The notes below the pieces were generated by a model. That model had not been told where the DNA came from, did no database searches, and saw only the letters and a list, made by a program, of their open reading frames with translations. The position numbers were made by a program, and so were the translations under genes. From assembly GCF_004361735.1 (NCBI RefSeq), contig NZ_SNVV01000001.1, positions 434,001 through 498,000 on the forward strand: a stretch of DNA of 64,000 bases, in the 5' to 3' direction. Below, piece by piece: positions 44,333 to 53,067 of this stretch (positions are counted from its first letter, which is position 1; each line of letters begins with the position of its first letter). The stretch is from Azoarcus indigens. Its GTDB lineage: Bacteria; Pseudomonadota; Gammaproteobacteria; Burkholderiales; Rhodocyclaceae.

Positions 44333-45697
44333 TCAGTCTTCGACGAGTTGCAGGTCCAGCCCCCCGGTGGCGGTGAGGTCGCTGCGGACCGCAGCCGGTC
44401 CGTCCTGCGCAATCACGGAGGCAAGTTCGGCCAGCCTGCGTACTACCACGGTTGCAATCTGGCGGCGGAAAAGCTCCAGCACCTCATCGCTGGCCAGCGC
44501 CAGAGCGGCGGGGTTGATTTCCAGGTAAGTCAGCGGCGTCAGGGAAACCACCGTCGCGCCGTGACGATGCTCCACATGGTCCAGCCAGGCCTTCTCGCCG
44601 AACAGCTCGCCCGGTCCCAACTCCATCACCCGCTTGCCCTTGACTGAAATCTCCACCTTGCCTTCGAGCAGGATGCCGAAGCGCTGGTCGGCGTCGCCCT
44701 CACGCATCAGGGCCACCTTGTCGCCCACCCTGCGCCAGGTGCAGATGCGCAGCACTTCCCACAGCTCCACATCCTCGAACTCGGTGAAGAAGGCCATCTT
44801 GCGCAACATGGAGAAGCGGCTGGTGTCTGGCGCCACCTCGGAGTCGTCCACGATCTTGTAGCGCACCGCGGCCAGATCTTTCGCGAAATCGGCGCCGTTC
44901 TTGTAGCGGGAGTAGAGATCCTTTTCCAGCGCCTTGCGGATCACGGCGTCCATCTGCTCCGGCACGTCAGGATTGAGCTGCGACACCGAGGGTGGATCGG
45001 CATTGACGATCTTGTACACCAGTTGCGCCGGATTCGAAGCCCGGAAAGGCAGCCGGCCGGTCAGCAGATGGAACAGCACCACGCCGAGGGAATACAGATC
45101 CGTCTTCTGGTTCAAGGGATAGCCCTTGATCTGCTCCGGGCTCATGTAAGCCGGCGACCCGACGCCCATGATGAAGGTCGAGTCCGACTCGACCTTCTTG
45201 CTTACGTTCAGCGCCAGCCCGAAGTCGGTGATCTTGACGTTGTCCTGATCGTCTACAAGGATGTTCGCCGGCTTGATGTCGCGATGGACGATGCCCTGGC
45301 GATACGCATGATCCAAAGCCATGCAGCACTTGAACACGATACCTATCGTGCGGTGGATGGGCAGCAGGCGCTCAAAGGAGCAGAAGCGCTCCATGGATTC
45401 GCCGGGGAAATACTCCATCACCACGTAAGCCTGGTCCTGCTCTACCACCGCATCGAAGATACGGATGATGTTCGGATGGTCCAGGCGCGAGGCCACCGCC
45501 TTCTCGGCCTTCAGCAGTTTCAGCAGGCGCCGGTTCCACTTCGCCTCATCCTTCACCTTGTCGTCGAAGCGGATGTGTTTCACCGCCACCGGCTCAGGGT
45601 AATGAGGGTTCTCGGCGAGATAGACGGTCGCCGTCGCGCCGCGACCAATCTCTCGCACGATCCTGTACTTGCCGATCTTCTCCGGAATCTGGCCCAT
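44333..45697 (-). CDS. Serine/threonine protein kinase with C-terminal cyclic-nucleotide-binding-like domain
   Basis: 454 residues. The Hanks-type kinase domain (about 8-275) has the glycine loop GRGATATVY, Lys40 in VAVK, HRDIKPANILVDD with catalytic Asp140, DFG at 158-160 and SPAYMSPEQIKGYP. About residues 310-430 resemble a cyclic-nucleotide-binding fold (LMREGDADQRFGILLEGKVEISV, then GPGELFGEKAWLD). The phosphate-binding cassette is atypical (HRHGATV), so ligand binding is uncertain. No transmembrane segment. No phosphatase gene is adjacent. Confidence 0.9.
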   Translation of the reverse strand: MGQIPEKIGKYRIVREIGRGATATVYLAENPHYPEPVAVKHIRFDDKVKDEAKWNRRLLKLLKAEKAVASRLDHPNIIRIFDAVVEQDQAYVVMEYFPGESMERFCSFERLLPIHRTIGIVFKCCMALDHAYRQGIVHRDIKPANILVDDQDNVKITDFGLALNVSKKVESDSTFIMGVGSPAYMSPEQIKGYPLNQKTDLYSLGVVLFHLLTGRLPFRASNPAQLVYKIVNADPPSVSQLNPDVPEQMDAVIRKALEKDLYSRYKNGADFAKDLAAVRYKIVDDSEVAPDTSRFSMLRKMAFFTEFEDVELWEVLRICTWRRVGDKVALMREGDADQRFGILLEGKVEISVKGKRVMELGPGELFGEKAWLDHVEHRHGATVVSLTPLTYLEINPAALALASDEVLELFRRQIATVVVRRLAELASVIAQDGPAAVRSDLTATGGLDLQLVED

Positions 45698-45869
45698 GAA
45701 CACGAGAGGGCTCAAAGCCCTGCTGCTGAATGGATCGTGAATTGTGTCACGAAGCAGCAGCAATCGCCCATTCCAGCGCTGAACCGCCGCGCTGAGCCCA
45801 GCGCCTGTGCTTAAATCCAGCCCTCGCCACGCTGACATCACGCCTTTCATCACGTTCCCGGAGACCGCC

Positions 45870-47189
45870 TTGAGCGAACGCGCCGACCTGCTCATCCATG
45901 CCCGCTGGATAGTGCCCGTCGAACCCGCAGACCTGGTGCTGGAGCAGCACAGCATCGCCATCAACGACGGTCGCATCCTTGCGCTGCTGCCCCAGCAGCA
46001 GGCCAGGCAACGCTACCTGGCCGCCAAAGAGGTCGAATTGCCCGACCATGTGCTGATTCCCGGCCTGGTCAATCTTCACACCCACGCCGCCATGAACCTG
46101 CTGCGCGGCTATGCGGACGACCTCCCGCTGATGCGCTGGCTGCAGGAGGCGATCTGGCCGGCCGAGGGCAAGCACATCTCGCCTGGCTTCGTGCGCGACG
46201 GCACCCTGCTTGCCGCCGCCGAGATGCTCAGGGGCGGCGTCACCACCTGCAACGATATGTACTTCTACCCCGACGCAGCGGCAGAAGCATTCGACGCAAT
46301 CGGGCTAAGGGCGGTCGTCGGCATGACTATCACTGAGTTCCCCACCCCCTATGCCAGTGACGCCGATGACTACCTGCGCAAGGGCCTGGCCGCGCGCGAC
46401 CGCTGGCGCGGCCACCCAAGGTTAGGCTTCAGCCTCGCCCCTCACGCCCCCTACACCGTGGCGGATGCAACGCTGGAAAGGATAAGCAGCATTGCCGGCG
46501 AACTGGAGGCACCTATCCACATCCACGTTCAGGAGACCTCCGGCGAAATCAGCGATAGTCTGGCCGCCCATGGCTTGCGTCCTCTGGCCCGGCTGGAAAA
46601 ACTGGGCGTCCTCGGGCCAGAGACCATCGCCGTCCACTCGGTGCATCTCGACGACAGCGATATCGACCGGCTCGCAAGACTGCATTGCAACGTTGCCCAC
46701 TGCCCGACTTCCAACCTGAAGCTTGCAAGCGGCATCGCACCGGTCCCCGGACTTGTCGAAGCCGGCGTCAACGTCGGACTGGGCACCGACGGGGCTGCCA
46801 GCAACAACCGACTCGACCTCTTCCAGGAAATGCGCCTTGCCGCCCTGCTGGCCAAAGTCAGCAGCCAGGATGCTGCCGCCCTACCCGCCCACCAGGCCTT
46901 GCGCATGGCGACCTTGAATGGCGCACGGGCCCTGGGGCTGGATGACCGCATCGGCTCCCTGCTGCCAGGCAAACAGGCCGATCTATGTGCCGTGGTACTC
47001 AACGACCTCAATACCCGCCCCTGTTACGACCCGGTTTCCCACCTTGTGTATGTCGCCGGCCGGGAACAGGTTTCGCATGTATGGATCGACGGCGAAGCCC
47101 GCGTGAATCAAGGCTCTGCGCTGTTGCAAATAAGCGACATTGAATTGCTCAGGCTCTCGGCGGTATGGCAAACTAAGCTCGTTAGTTGA
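45870..47189 (+). CDS. TRZ/ATZ family amidohydrolase, probable methylthioadenosine/S-adenosylhomocysteine deaminase
   Basis: Metal-dependent deaminase of the amidohydrolase superfamily, 439 residues. Metal ligands are visible in GLVNLHTHAAMNLLRG, the HIHVQETSGE strand, AVHSVHLDD, and the terminal GTDGAASNNRLD. The best start is TTG 45870 (read as Met-Ser-Glu-Arg-Ala-Asp), with CGGAG nine bases upstream; an in-frame ATG lies at 45807. The family assignment to MTA/SAH deamination is by resemblance. It is followed by ompA on the same strand. Confidence 0.85.
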   Translation: MSERADLLIHARWIVPVEPADLVLEQHSIAINDGRILALLPQQQARQRYLAAKEVELPDHVLIPGLVNLHTHAAMNLLRGYADDLPLMRWLQEAIWPAEGKHISPGFVRDGTLLAAAEMLRGGVTTCNDMYFYPDAAAEAFDAIGLRAVVGMTITEFPTPYASDADDYLRKGLAARDRWRGHPRLGFSLAPHAPYTVADATLERISSIAGELEAPIHIHVQETSGEISDSLAAHGLRPLARLEKLGVLGPETIAVHSVHLDDSDIDRLARLHCNVAHCPTSNLKLASGIAPVPGLVEAGVNVGLGTDGAASNNRLDLFQEMRLAALLAKVSSQDAAALPAHQALRMATLNGARALGLDDRIGSLLPGKQADLCAVVLNDLNTRPCYDPVSHLVYVAGREQVSHVWIDGEARVNQGSALLQISDIELLRLSAVWQTKLVS

Positions 47190-47203
47190 ACTAGATAAAC
47201 TGG

Positions 47204-47232
47204 TTCAAATCCACGCGAAGACGGCATATAAA
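47204..47232 (+). promoter_or_regulatory. Putative promoter of the OmpA-family gene
   Basis: TTCAAA (47204-47209) and TATAAA (47227-47232) are 17 bp apart. The -35 overlaps one arm of TTGAAC-N11-GTTCAA (47186-47208), an inverted repeat that could be an operator. Transcription would start near 47239, giving an untranslated leader of about 54 nt. Confidence 0.45.
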
Positions 47233-47292
47233 GCTGTTTTCTTTTGTTTTTGCAGCGGCATTTCCGATCTCTCGCCCTTCAAAGAGGAAACC

Positions 47293-48012
47293 ATGATCAG
47301 ACAAACCAAGAAACAAATGCTCATGATGGCCGCCATCGCCTCGATCGGCCTGACCGCTTCTGCTGCCTTCGCCCAGACGAAGGACGTCGTCGTCGATGGC
47401 AAGGGCGAGATTCCGTACGCCATCGATGCCCGCAACACCGTTGCTCGCAGCGGCACCGGCCTCTGCTGGCGCACCGGCTACTGGAGCCCTGCGGCTGCCA
47501 GCACTGCCAAGGCCGGCGAGTTCCCGGTCGGCTGCGAATGCGACAGCGACATCGTGCCGAAGGAAAGCTGCGTTGCTCCGGTCGCCGCCGCTCCGGCCGC
47601 GGCCCCCGCCGCCGCTCCGGCTGTCCGTCCGACCGCTGACAAGGTCAAGCTGTCCGCCGACACCCTGTTCGATTTCGACAAGGCCGTCCTGAAGCCGGAA
47701 GGCCGCAGCAAGCTGGATGAACTGGCTTCGCAAGCCAAGGGCATCAAGCTGGAAGTGATCCTGGCCGTTGGCCATACCGACCGCCTGGGCTCCGACGCCT
47801 ACAACCAGAAGCTGTCCGAGCGCCGCGCTGCCGCCGTGAAGACCTATCTGGTCAGCAAGGGCGTGGAAGCCAACCGCATCTACACCGAAGGCAAGGGCAA
47901 GAAGCAGCCGGTTACCGGCGCCCAGTGCAACAACGTGAAGAACCGCAAGGCCCTGATCGAGTGCCTGCAGCCGGATCGTCGCGTGGAAGTGGAAGTGATC
48001 GGCTCCAAGTAA
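47293..48012 (+). CDS. ompA: OmpA-family outer membrane protein
   Basis: 239 residues with a signal peptide (about 1-27, ending ASAAFA). The N-terminal mature part is short (about 70 residues, with Cys pairs GLCWRTGYW and VGCECDSD), so there is no full eight-strand barrel. An Ala/Pro linker leads to an OmpA peptidoglycan-binding domain: LFDFDKAVLKPEGRSKLDEL, GHTDRLGSDAYNQKLSERRA and the closing RRVEVEVIG. AGAGGAAA is a good ribosome-binding site. A strong terminator follows. It is likely highly expressed. Confidence 0.93.
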   Translation: MIRQTKKQMLMMAAIASIGLTASAAFAQTKDVVVDGKGEIPYAIDARNTVARSGTGLCWRTGYWSPAAASTAKAGEFPVGCECDSDIVPKESCVAPVAAAPAAAPAAAPAVRPTADKVKLSADTLFDFDKAVLKPEGRSKLDELASQAKGIKLEVILAVGHTDRLGSDAYNQKLSERRAAAVKTYLVSKGVEANRIYTEGKGKKQPVTGAQCNNVKNRKALIECLQPDRRVEVEVIGSK

Positions 48013-48030
48013 GTCGGAGCCTTCACGGCG

Positions 48031-48057
48031 AAAAGCCCTGCTTCGGCGGGGCTTTTT
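48031..48057 (+). terminator. Intrinsic terminator after ompA
   Basis: AAAAGCCCTGC, a TTCG tetraloop and GCGGGGCTTTTT form a stem with one G-U pair followed by five T. It lies 18 bp after the ompA stop codon and isolates ompA from ubiG. Confidence 0.93.
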
Positions 48058-48126
48058 CATTTCTGCGGCTGGAACGCCGCTGCTGGCACCTCAGTCAGAA
48101 CCACCGTGCTTTTTCGAGGATGTGAG

Positions 48127-48831
48127 ATGAACACAACCAACGCCGATCCGGCAGAACTGCAGAAATTCAGCGAGCTCGCCCATCGCTGGTGGGACCCCAC
48201 TTCCGAGTTCAAGCCACTGCATGAAATCAATCCGCTGCGGCTGGATTGGATCGACAGTTGCGCCACCCTGTCCGGCAAGAAGGTACTGGATGTCGGCTGC
48301 GGAGGCGGCATCCTGTCCGAGAGCATGGCCGCGCGTGGCGCTCACGTCACCGGCCTGGATCTGTCGGAGAAGGCGCTGGGCGTTGCCAGGCTGCACCTTT
48401 TCGAAAGTGGTCGGAAAGTCGATTACCAGTTGAGCAGCGCCGAGGCCTATGCTGCGGAGCACGCAGCGACCTTCGACGTGGTGACCTGCATGGAAATGCT
48501 GGAGCACGTTCCCGACCCAGCCAGCACCATCGCCGCCTGCGCGCGCATGGTGAAACCGGGAGGCGACGTCTTCTTCTCCACGCTGAACCGCAATCTCAAG
48601 GCCTATTTGTTCGCCATTGTTGGCGCGGAGTATGTGCTGAAGTTGCTGCCGCGCGGCACGCACGAATACGCCAAGTTCATCAAGCCGTCCGAACTGGCCC
48701 GCCATTGCCGCAATGCCGGCCTGAGTACCCAGGAGCTAATCGGCATGAGCTACAACCCGCTCACCAAGGTCTATTCACTTGGCACCGATACCGATGTGAA
48801 CTATCTCATCCATGCTCGCCGCCCCGCCTGA
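48127..48831 (+). CDS. ubiG: Ubiquinone biosynthesis O-methyltransferase
   Basis: Performs both O-methylations in ubiquinone synthesis, 234 residues. The family start is [28 protein letters not shown] motif I is [13 protein letters not shown], and [16 protein letters not shown] is characteristic. GAGGATGTGAG gives a good ribosome-binding site for ATG 48127. It overlaps gph by 20 nt. Confidence 0.96.
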   Translation: MNTTNADPAELQKFSELAHRWWDPTSEFKPLHEINPLRLDWIDSCATLSGKKVLDVGCGGGILSESMAARGAHVTGLDLSEKALGVARLHLFESGRKVDYQLSSAEAYAAEHAATFDVVTCMEMLEHVPDPASTIAACARMVKPGGDVFFSTLNRNLKAYLFAIVGAEYVLKLLPRGTHEYAKFIKPSELARHCRNAGLSTQELIGMSYNPLTKVYSLGTDTDVNYLIHARRPA

Positions 48832-49498
48832 CGCCGTTTTCTTCGATCTGGACGGCACGCTGGCCGATACCGCGCCCGACCTGGCCAGCGCCACCAACCG
48901 CCTGCTCGTTGAAGAGGGGCGCGAACCTTTGCCGCTGGCAAAGCTCCGCCCCCATGTCTCGCACGGTGCCACCGGCATGCTGCGCGCCGCGTTCTCGATC
49001 GAGCCCGGCACGGACGCCCATGCGCACTACTCCAGGCGCTTCCTGACTCATTACGAGCAAGCACTCTGCGTATCGACCCAGCTCTTCGACGGCATGGAGA
49101 AGGTTCTGCAGAGCCTGGAGGCCCACGGCATCAAGTGGGGAATCGTAACCAACAAGCGGCAGCGCTACACGCTTCCGCTAATGGCCGCGCTGCAGTTGGA
49201 CACGCGCGCCAGTTGCATCATCAGCGGCGATTCCGCCCCCAGGCCCAAGCCGGCCCCGGACACCCTGCTGCTCGCCTGCGCTCAGGCAGGCGTCGCTCCG
49301 TCAAGCAGCGTCTATGTGGGCGACGATCTCCGGGACATCCAGGCTGCGCGGGCTGCTGGAATGCCGGCAATCGCCGCCGCCTACGGCTATCTGGGTGAGA
49401 CTGTCCCCGTCGAGCAGTGGGGAGCGGACGCCATCATCGCCAACCCTCTCCAGCTCCTTCAAACCCTCGCTCTCGGCGTGATAGACTCTTCCTCTTGA
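48812..49498 (+). CDS. gph: Phosphoglycolate phosphatase (HAD family)
   Basis: Hydrolyses 2-phosphoglycolate formed in DNA repair. 228 residues of the HAD superfamily: the nucleophile motif is [11 protein letters not shown], motif II is GIVTNK, motif III is PRPKPAPD and motif IV is [12 protein letters not shown]. The ubiG-gph pairing is typical in proteobacteria. The tmRNA gene starts 48 bp after the stop. Confidence 0.95.
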   Translation: MLAAPPDAVFFDLDGTLADTAPDLASATNRLLVEEGREPLPLAKLRPHVSHGATGMLRAAFSIEPGTDAHAHYSRRFLTHYEQALCVSTQLFDGMEKVLQSLEAHGIKWGIVTNKRQRYTLPLMAALQLDTRASCIISGDSAPRPKPAPDTLLLACAQAGVAPSSSVYVGDDLRDIQAARAAGMPAIAAAYGYLGETVPVEQWGADAIIANPLQLLQTLALGVIDSSS

Positions 49499-49546
49499 AA
49501 TCTGGATGCCTAACCTCATCTAGGTTCCAATGCATCACCGATCACT

Positions 49547-49924
49547 GGGGCCGACCTGGCTTCGACGTGGGTCGCGAAGCAGCGCAGTGCATACCGAGGA
49601 CCAGTTACCTCGTAAATCCATCTGGGAAACTACAAACGCCAACGACGAGCGTTTCGCTCTCGCCGCTTAATCCCGGCGGGCGCTGCACCGACATGTCTCT
49701 GGGTCGGGTGGTTCCAGCGTAAGCTGGGCCGCTGCAGTGTCATTTACAGAGAATCGCGAGCAGGGCCGGGTTACTTGGCCCCGCAGCTAAAGGTAAGGTA
49801 ACTCGCTTCTGGCCGGCCTGCTGACCGGCTAAGCCAGGAGTTAAATCCAAATAGGTCGGCTAAGTATGTAGAGCTGTCTGTAGAGGGCTTGCGGACGGGG
49901 GTTCGATTCCCCCCGGCTCCACCA
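49547..49924 (+). ncRNA. ssrA: Transfer-messenger RNA (tmRNA)
   Basis: Rescues stalled ribosomes by trans-translation. The 378-nt gene starts with GGGGCCGACCTGGCTTCGACG and ends in CGGCTCC plus ACCA; these ends form the 7-bp acceptor stem (one G-U pair). The T-arm GGGGGTTCGATTCCCCC is intact. The tag frame at 49638-49670 encodes ANDERFALAA then TAA, with GCC as resume codon. A weak TTGAAA -35 lies at 49495-49500 within the end of gph. Confidence 0.97.
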
Positions 49925-50223
49925 GTACCACTGCCAACGCAGTCCGAGGAAGGCCGGGACACCGAGAGAAATCGAGGTTCCGGCCTTTTTCTTTGCCGGC
50001 GAGTTCCTGAATGGATGAACATGGCCTCCCTGGCCTGGCAAGCCTTCTCCGGTTCGCTAGCCCGAGCGCCCAACTGGAGTCGGCCGGACGTGCTGGTTGG
50101 CAATGAACTGCCCACCGACCGACCTTGGCAAAGAGGAACTTGGTGCCCGGCTTGGGCTCAATCAGCCATATCCGCATGGCGGCCTGCCTGCTCTCCCACA
50201 AAGAAAACAAAAGGGAAATTCCA
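49925..50223 (+). other. Intergenic region downstream of tmRNA
   Basis: Apart from the terminator at 49950-49992 I see nothing recognisable. There is no convincing ORF with a ribosome-binding site, no integrase remnant, and no visible second copy of the tmRNA 3' end. The bases GGGA at about 50214 serve as the ribosome-binding site of the next gene. Confidence 0.5.
49950..49992 (+). terminator. Intrinsic terminator after tmRNA
   Basis: AAGGCCGG and CCGGCCTT enclose a 27-base interior that includes a further CGAG-AGAAAT-CGAG pairing region. TTTTT follows. It lies 25 bp after the tmRNA end. Confidence 0.75.
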
Positions 50224-51582
50224 ATGCTCACACTAACCAGCCTTGGCGGCGCCGGTACGGTCACCGGCTCCAAGCACCTACTCACCTGCGGCGGCACCCG
50301 CATCCTGGTCGATTGCGGTTTGTTCCAGGGCCTGAAGAACTTGCGCGAGCTCAACTGGCAGCGCCTGCCACTGTCGCCGCGCGACATCAATGCGGTCGTA
50401 CTCACCCACGCCCACCTGGACCACTGCGGCTACTTGCCCCGGCTGGTACTGGATGGCTTCCACGGCAGGATCTTTGCCACTCCGGCCACGCGCGACGTCG
50501 CCGAACTCATCCTGCTCGACAGCGCCTGGCTACAGGAGAAGGATGCCGAATTCGCCAACCGGAAGGGCTTCTCCAAGCACAAGCCGGCGCTGCCGCTATA
50601 CCGCGTGCCGGACGCCGAGCAAGCGCTGGAGCGCTTCCGGCCCACTCCGCTGCATCGTGAGACCGAACTGCCCGGCGGCGCGAAGCTGTTGTTTCGCCGC
50701 GCCGGCCATATCCTGGGTGCGGCCACCGCGCAGCTCGACATCGGCGGGCAACGCATCGTCTTCTCCGGGGATCTCGGCCGCGAAGACGACGCCATCATGC
50801 ATGCGCCGGAACGGGTGGCGGAGGCGGACTACGTCGTGATCGAATCCACCTACGGAAACCGCCGTCACGACGCGACCAATCCTGTGGAGGCGCTCGGCAA
50901 AGTGGTGGAGCGCACGGTGCAGCGCGGCGGCACGGTGGTGATCCCGGCGTTCGCGGTCGGCCGTGCCCAGTCGCTGATCTACGATCTTTGGCTGCTCCGC
51001 CGGCAAGGCCGCCTGCAGAACGTACCGGTCTACCTCGACAGCCCGATGGCCACTAGCGTCACCGAATTGATGCGCCGCCACCAAGGCGAGCACAAACTCG
51101 CCGCTGCAGACTACGAAGCCGCCTGCGCCGCGGTGACTTATGTGCGAGACGTGGAAGCCTCCAAGGCGCTGTCAGCCAACCGCTATCCCAAGGTGATCAT
51201 CGCCGCCAGCGGCATGGCGACTGGCGGGCGGGTGCTGCATCACATCGCCGCCTTCGGCCCGGATCACCGCAGCACCTTGCTGTTCTCCGGCTTCCAGGCC
51301 GCCGGCACCCGCGGGCGCAAGCTGCTCGAAGGCGCGCGCGAGGTGAAGGCCTACGGCCAGTGGATCACGGTAAACGCCGAGGTGACCGAGTTGCCCATGC
51401 TCTCCGCCCATGCCGACAGCGACGGCCTGCTCCACTGGCTGTGCGGCTTCCAGCGACCGCCCAAGCGGGTCTTCATCGTACACGGCGAGGCCGAGGCCTC
51501 CGAGGCTCTGCGCGAACGCATCCTGCGCGAACTCGGTTGGGCGGCCACGGTGCCGCTGCAGGACCAGGTTTTCGAGCTCTGA
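50224..51582 (+). CDS. MBL-fold beta-CASP metallo-hydrolase (RNA-processing exonuclease family)
   Basis: 452 residues. The metallo-beta-lactamase core has THAHLDHCGYLPRL, GHILGAATAQLDI and FSGDLGRED, giving the zinc ligands. The beta-CASP insertion follows with ESTYGNRRH, VIPAFAVGRAQ and DSPMATSVT, then SGMATGGRVLHH and the terminal HGE region with AHADSDGLLHW. It resembles the CPSF/YSH1-type bacterial proteins thought to act on RNA, but the substrate is unknown. ATG 50224 has GGGA about seven bases upstream. It stands alone between tmRNA and a 444-bp gap. Confidence 0.88.
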   Translation: MLTLTSLGGAGTVTGSKHLLTCGGTRILVDCGLFQGLKNLRELNWQRLPLSPRDINAVVLTHAHLDHCGYLPRLVLDGFHGRIFATPATRDVAELILLDSAWLQEKDAEFANRKGFSKHKPALPLYRVPDAEQALERFRPTPLHRETELPGGAKLLFRRAGHILGAATAQLDIGGQRIVFSGDLGREDDAIMHAPERVAEADYVVIESTYGNRRHDATNPVEALGKVVERTVQRGGTVVIPAFAVGRAQSLIYDLWLLRRQGRLQNVPVYLDSPMATSVTELMRRHQGEHKLAAADYEAACAAVTYVRDVEASKALSANRYPKVIIAASGMATGGRVLHHIAAFGPDHRSTLLFSGFQAAGTRGRKLLEGAREVKAYGQWITVNAEVTELPMLSAHADSDGLLHWLCGFQRPPKRVFIVHGEAEASEALRERILRELGWAATVPLQDQVFEL

Positions 51583-52026
51583 GTATGGAGTGGGAGGGAT
51601 CTTGCCGAAACACGGCCCCTCACGGTAGGACTCAAGGGCATCCCGCCCCACCCGCCGCGGCAGGACCACGTGCCTGAGGGCGACTAACCAAGGCCGCATG
51701 GATACCCACCCCGGAAGCGGCTCCCGCCACACCTGGCCATGCAGCGCCTCCACCGCCGGCGAACCCCTGGATCAGACGCGCAGCCGGAACCACTACCGAC
51801 CCACCCTACGGGCAAGCAGTACCGCCCCAGGTTGACGTTAACGTCAACGGAATGCAAAAATCGGTCTCAAGTCCCCGTGCTTGCCGCACCTGCAGCACGA
51901 AGGAGCCGCCCCTTCCTGCCCAAGAAAAGGCTGGATATATGAGCGGGGTTGGGCCTCACCCGACGCAAAGAGCAATCAAGACCGGCTTCGGAAACCGGCA
52001 GACGCCCCCACTTCAGAGAACTGGAG
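51583..52026. other. 444-bp intergenic region with an isolated palindrome
   Basis: No ORF here has convincing codon use and a ribosome-binding site. The only structured element I found is the 18-bp palindrome at 51831-51848. The rest is GC-rich with no repeat or terminator that I can support, and could be degraded coding sequence. Confidence 0.5.
51831..51848. promoter_or_regulatory. 18-bp perfect palindrome, possible operator over a -35 element
   Basis: GTTGACGTTAACGTCAAC is identical to its reverse complement. It contains TTGACG, a good -35, and AAAAAT begins 18 bp after it. MerR-type regulators of the LiuR kind bind similar TTGACGTnnACGTCAA-like sites overlapping the -35 and spacer. The nearest downstream gene is the alpha/beta hydrolase at 52027, 178 bp away. 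Confidence 0.5.
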
Positions 52027-52809
52027 ATGACGTACAGAGACACCTGGATCGAAGGCCCCAAGGGCCGCCTTTTCGTCCGTACCTGGTCGCCCCAGGCGCT
52101 CACCCGCCAGGCGCCCATCATCCTGCTGCACGACTCCCTGGGCTGCGTGCAGTTGTGGCGCGGCTTGCCGGAGGCCCTCGCACGGGCGACCGGCCGGCAG
52201 GTGGTGGCGTACGACCGGCTGGGCTTCGGCGAATCGGCGGCGCATCCAGGCAAGCTGGGCCTGGACTTCATCAACGCCGAGGCCGAGGGCGATTTCGACG
52301 CCCTCAGGTCGCAGTTGGACCTGGAGCACTTCGTCCTGCTCGGCCACAGCGTCGGCGGATGCGTGGCGATCAACTGCGCCGCCCGCTTCGGCACGCAGTG
52401 CGTCGCCCTGCTCACGCTGGCGGCCCAGGTCTTCGTCGAGGACGTCACCCTGCAGGGAATCCGCGCCGCCAAGACGCTGTTCGAGGATCCGAAGCAGTTG
52501 GAGCGCCTGCGCAAGTACCACGGCGACAAGGCGCAGTGGGTCCTGGACGCCTGGACCGGCTCCTGGCTCCACCCCGCCTTCTCGGCCTGGTCGCACGAAG
52601 CGGTGCTGCCGCAGGTGAAGTGCCCGACGCTGGTCATCCATGGCGTGGAGGACGAATACGGCTCCGCCGCGCACGCCCGCCTGATCGCGGAACGGGTGGC
52701 TGGGCCGGTGCAGCTGGAAATCCAGCCCGGCACCGGCCATTTCCCCCACCGCGAGAACGAGGCGGCGGTGGTGGAGACGCTGGCCCGCTTCATCCAGCCG
52801 CTGGCCTGA
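52027..52809 (+). CDS. Alpha/beta hydrolase
   Basis: 260 residues with a complete catalytic triad: Ser108 in LLGHSVGG, Asp209 in IHGVEDEYG and His238 in GTGHFPHREN. The oxyanion region is LLHDSLGCVQLW. It looks like a soluble esterase or C-C hydrolase; the substrate cannot be inferred. I chose ATG 52027 (MTYRDTWIEG) over the upstream ATG at 51949 because the fold begins here and GGAG immediately precedes it. Possible control by the palindrome at 51831-51848. Confidence 0.87.
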   Translation: MTYRDTWIEGPKGRLFVRTWSPQALTRQAPIILLHDSLGCVQLWRGLPEALARATGRQVVAYDRLGFGESAAHPGKLGLDFINAEAEGDFDALRSQLDLEHFVLLGHSVGGCVAINCAARFGTQCVALLTLAAQVFVEDVTLQGIRAAKTLFEDPKQLERLRKYHGDKAQWVLDAWTGSWLHPAFSAWSHEAVLPQVKCPTLVIHGVEDEYGSAAHARLIAERVAGPVQLEIQPGTGHFPHRENEAAVVETLARFIQPLA

Positions 52810-53067
52810 TTTCCGCTCGGCAGGGGCCATTGGCGACGCTGCCCGCCCTGGCGCCTCCTGCGCCCCTCAAAAACGGCGAAGCGGTGCGATAAACCGGCGC
52901 CCTGCCCCGCCGGGCGAGTCCGGCGCAAGCGCCCTGTTCCCGCCGCAGCGCCACCAGTGAAAGCAGCCGGTGCGCGGATTTTTCACGCCTCGTTCCAGCT
53001 TGCCTCTGGCGCCGTGAGAAGCTGTGATATACCTAGCGTTCTCCCACAACCATGGCATGGCGGAACA

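Noticed and set aside
49900-50223. Integrated element at the tmRNA 3' end
   Set aside because: No integrase gene and no repeated copy of the tmRNA end found by eye in the window; kept only as a low-interest inference.
51739-51942. 67-codon plus-strand frame in the gap before the alpha/beta hydrolase
   Set aside because: Arg/Pro-rich, no ribosome-binding site and no resemblance to any protein I know.
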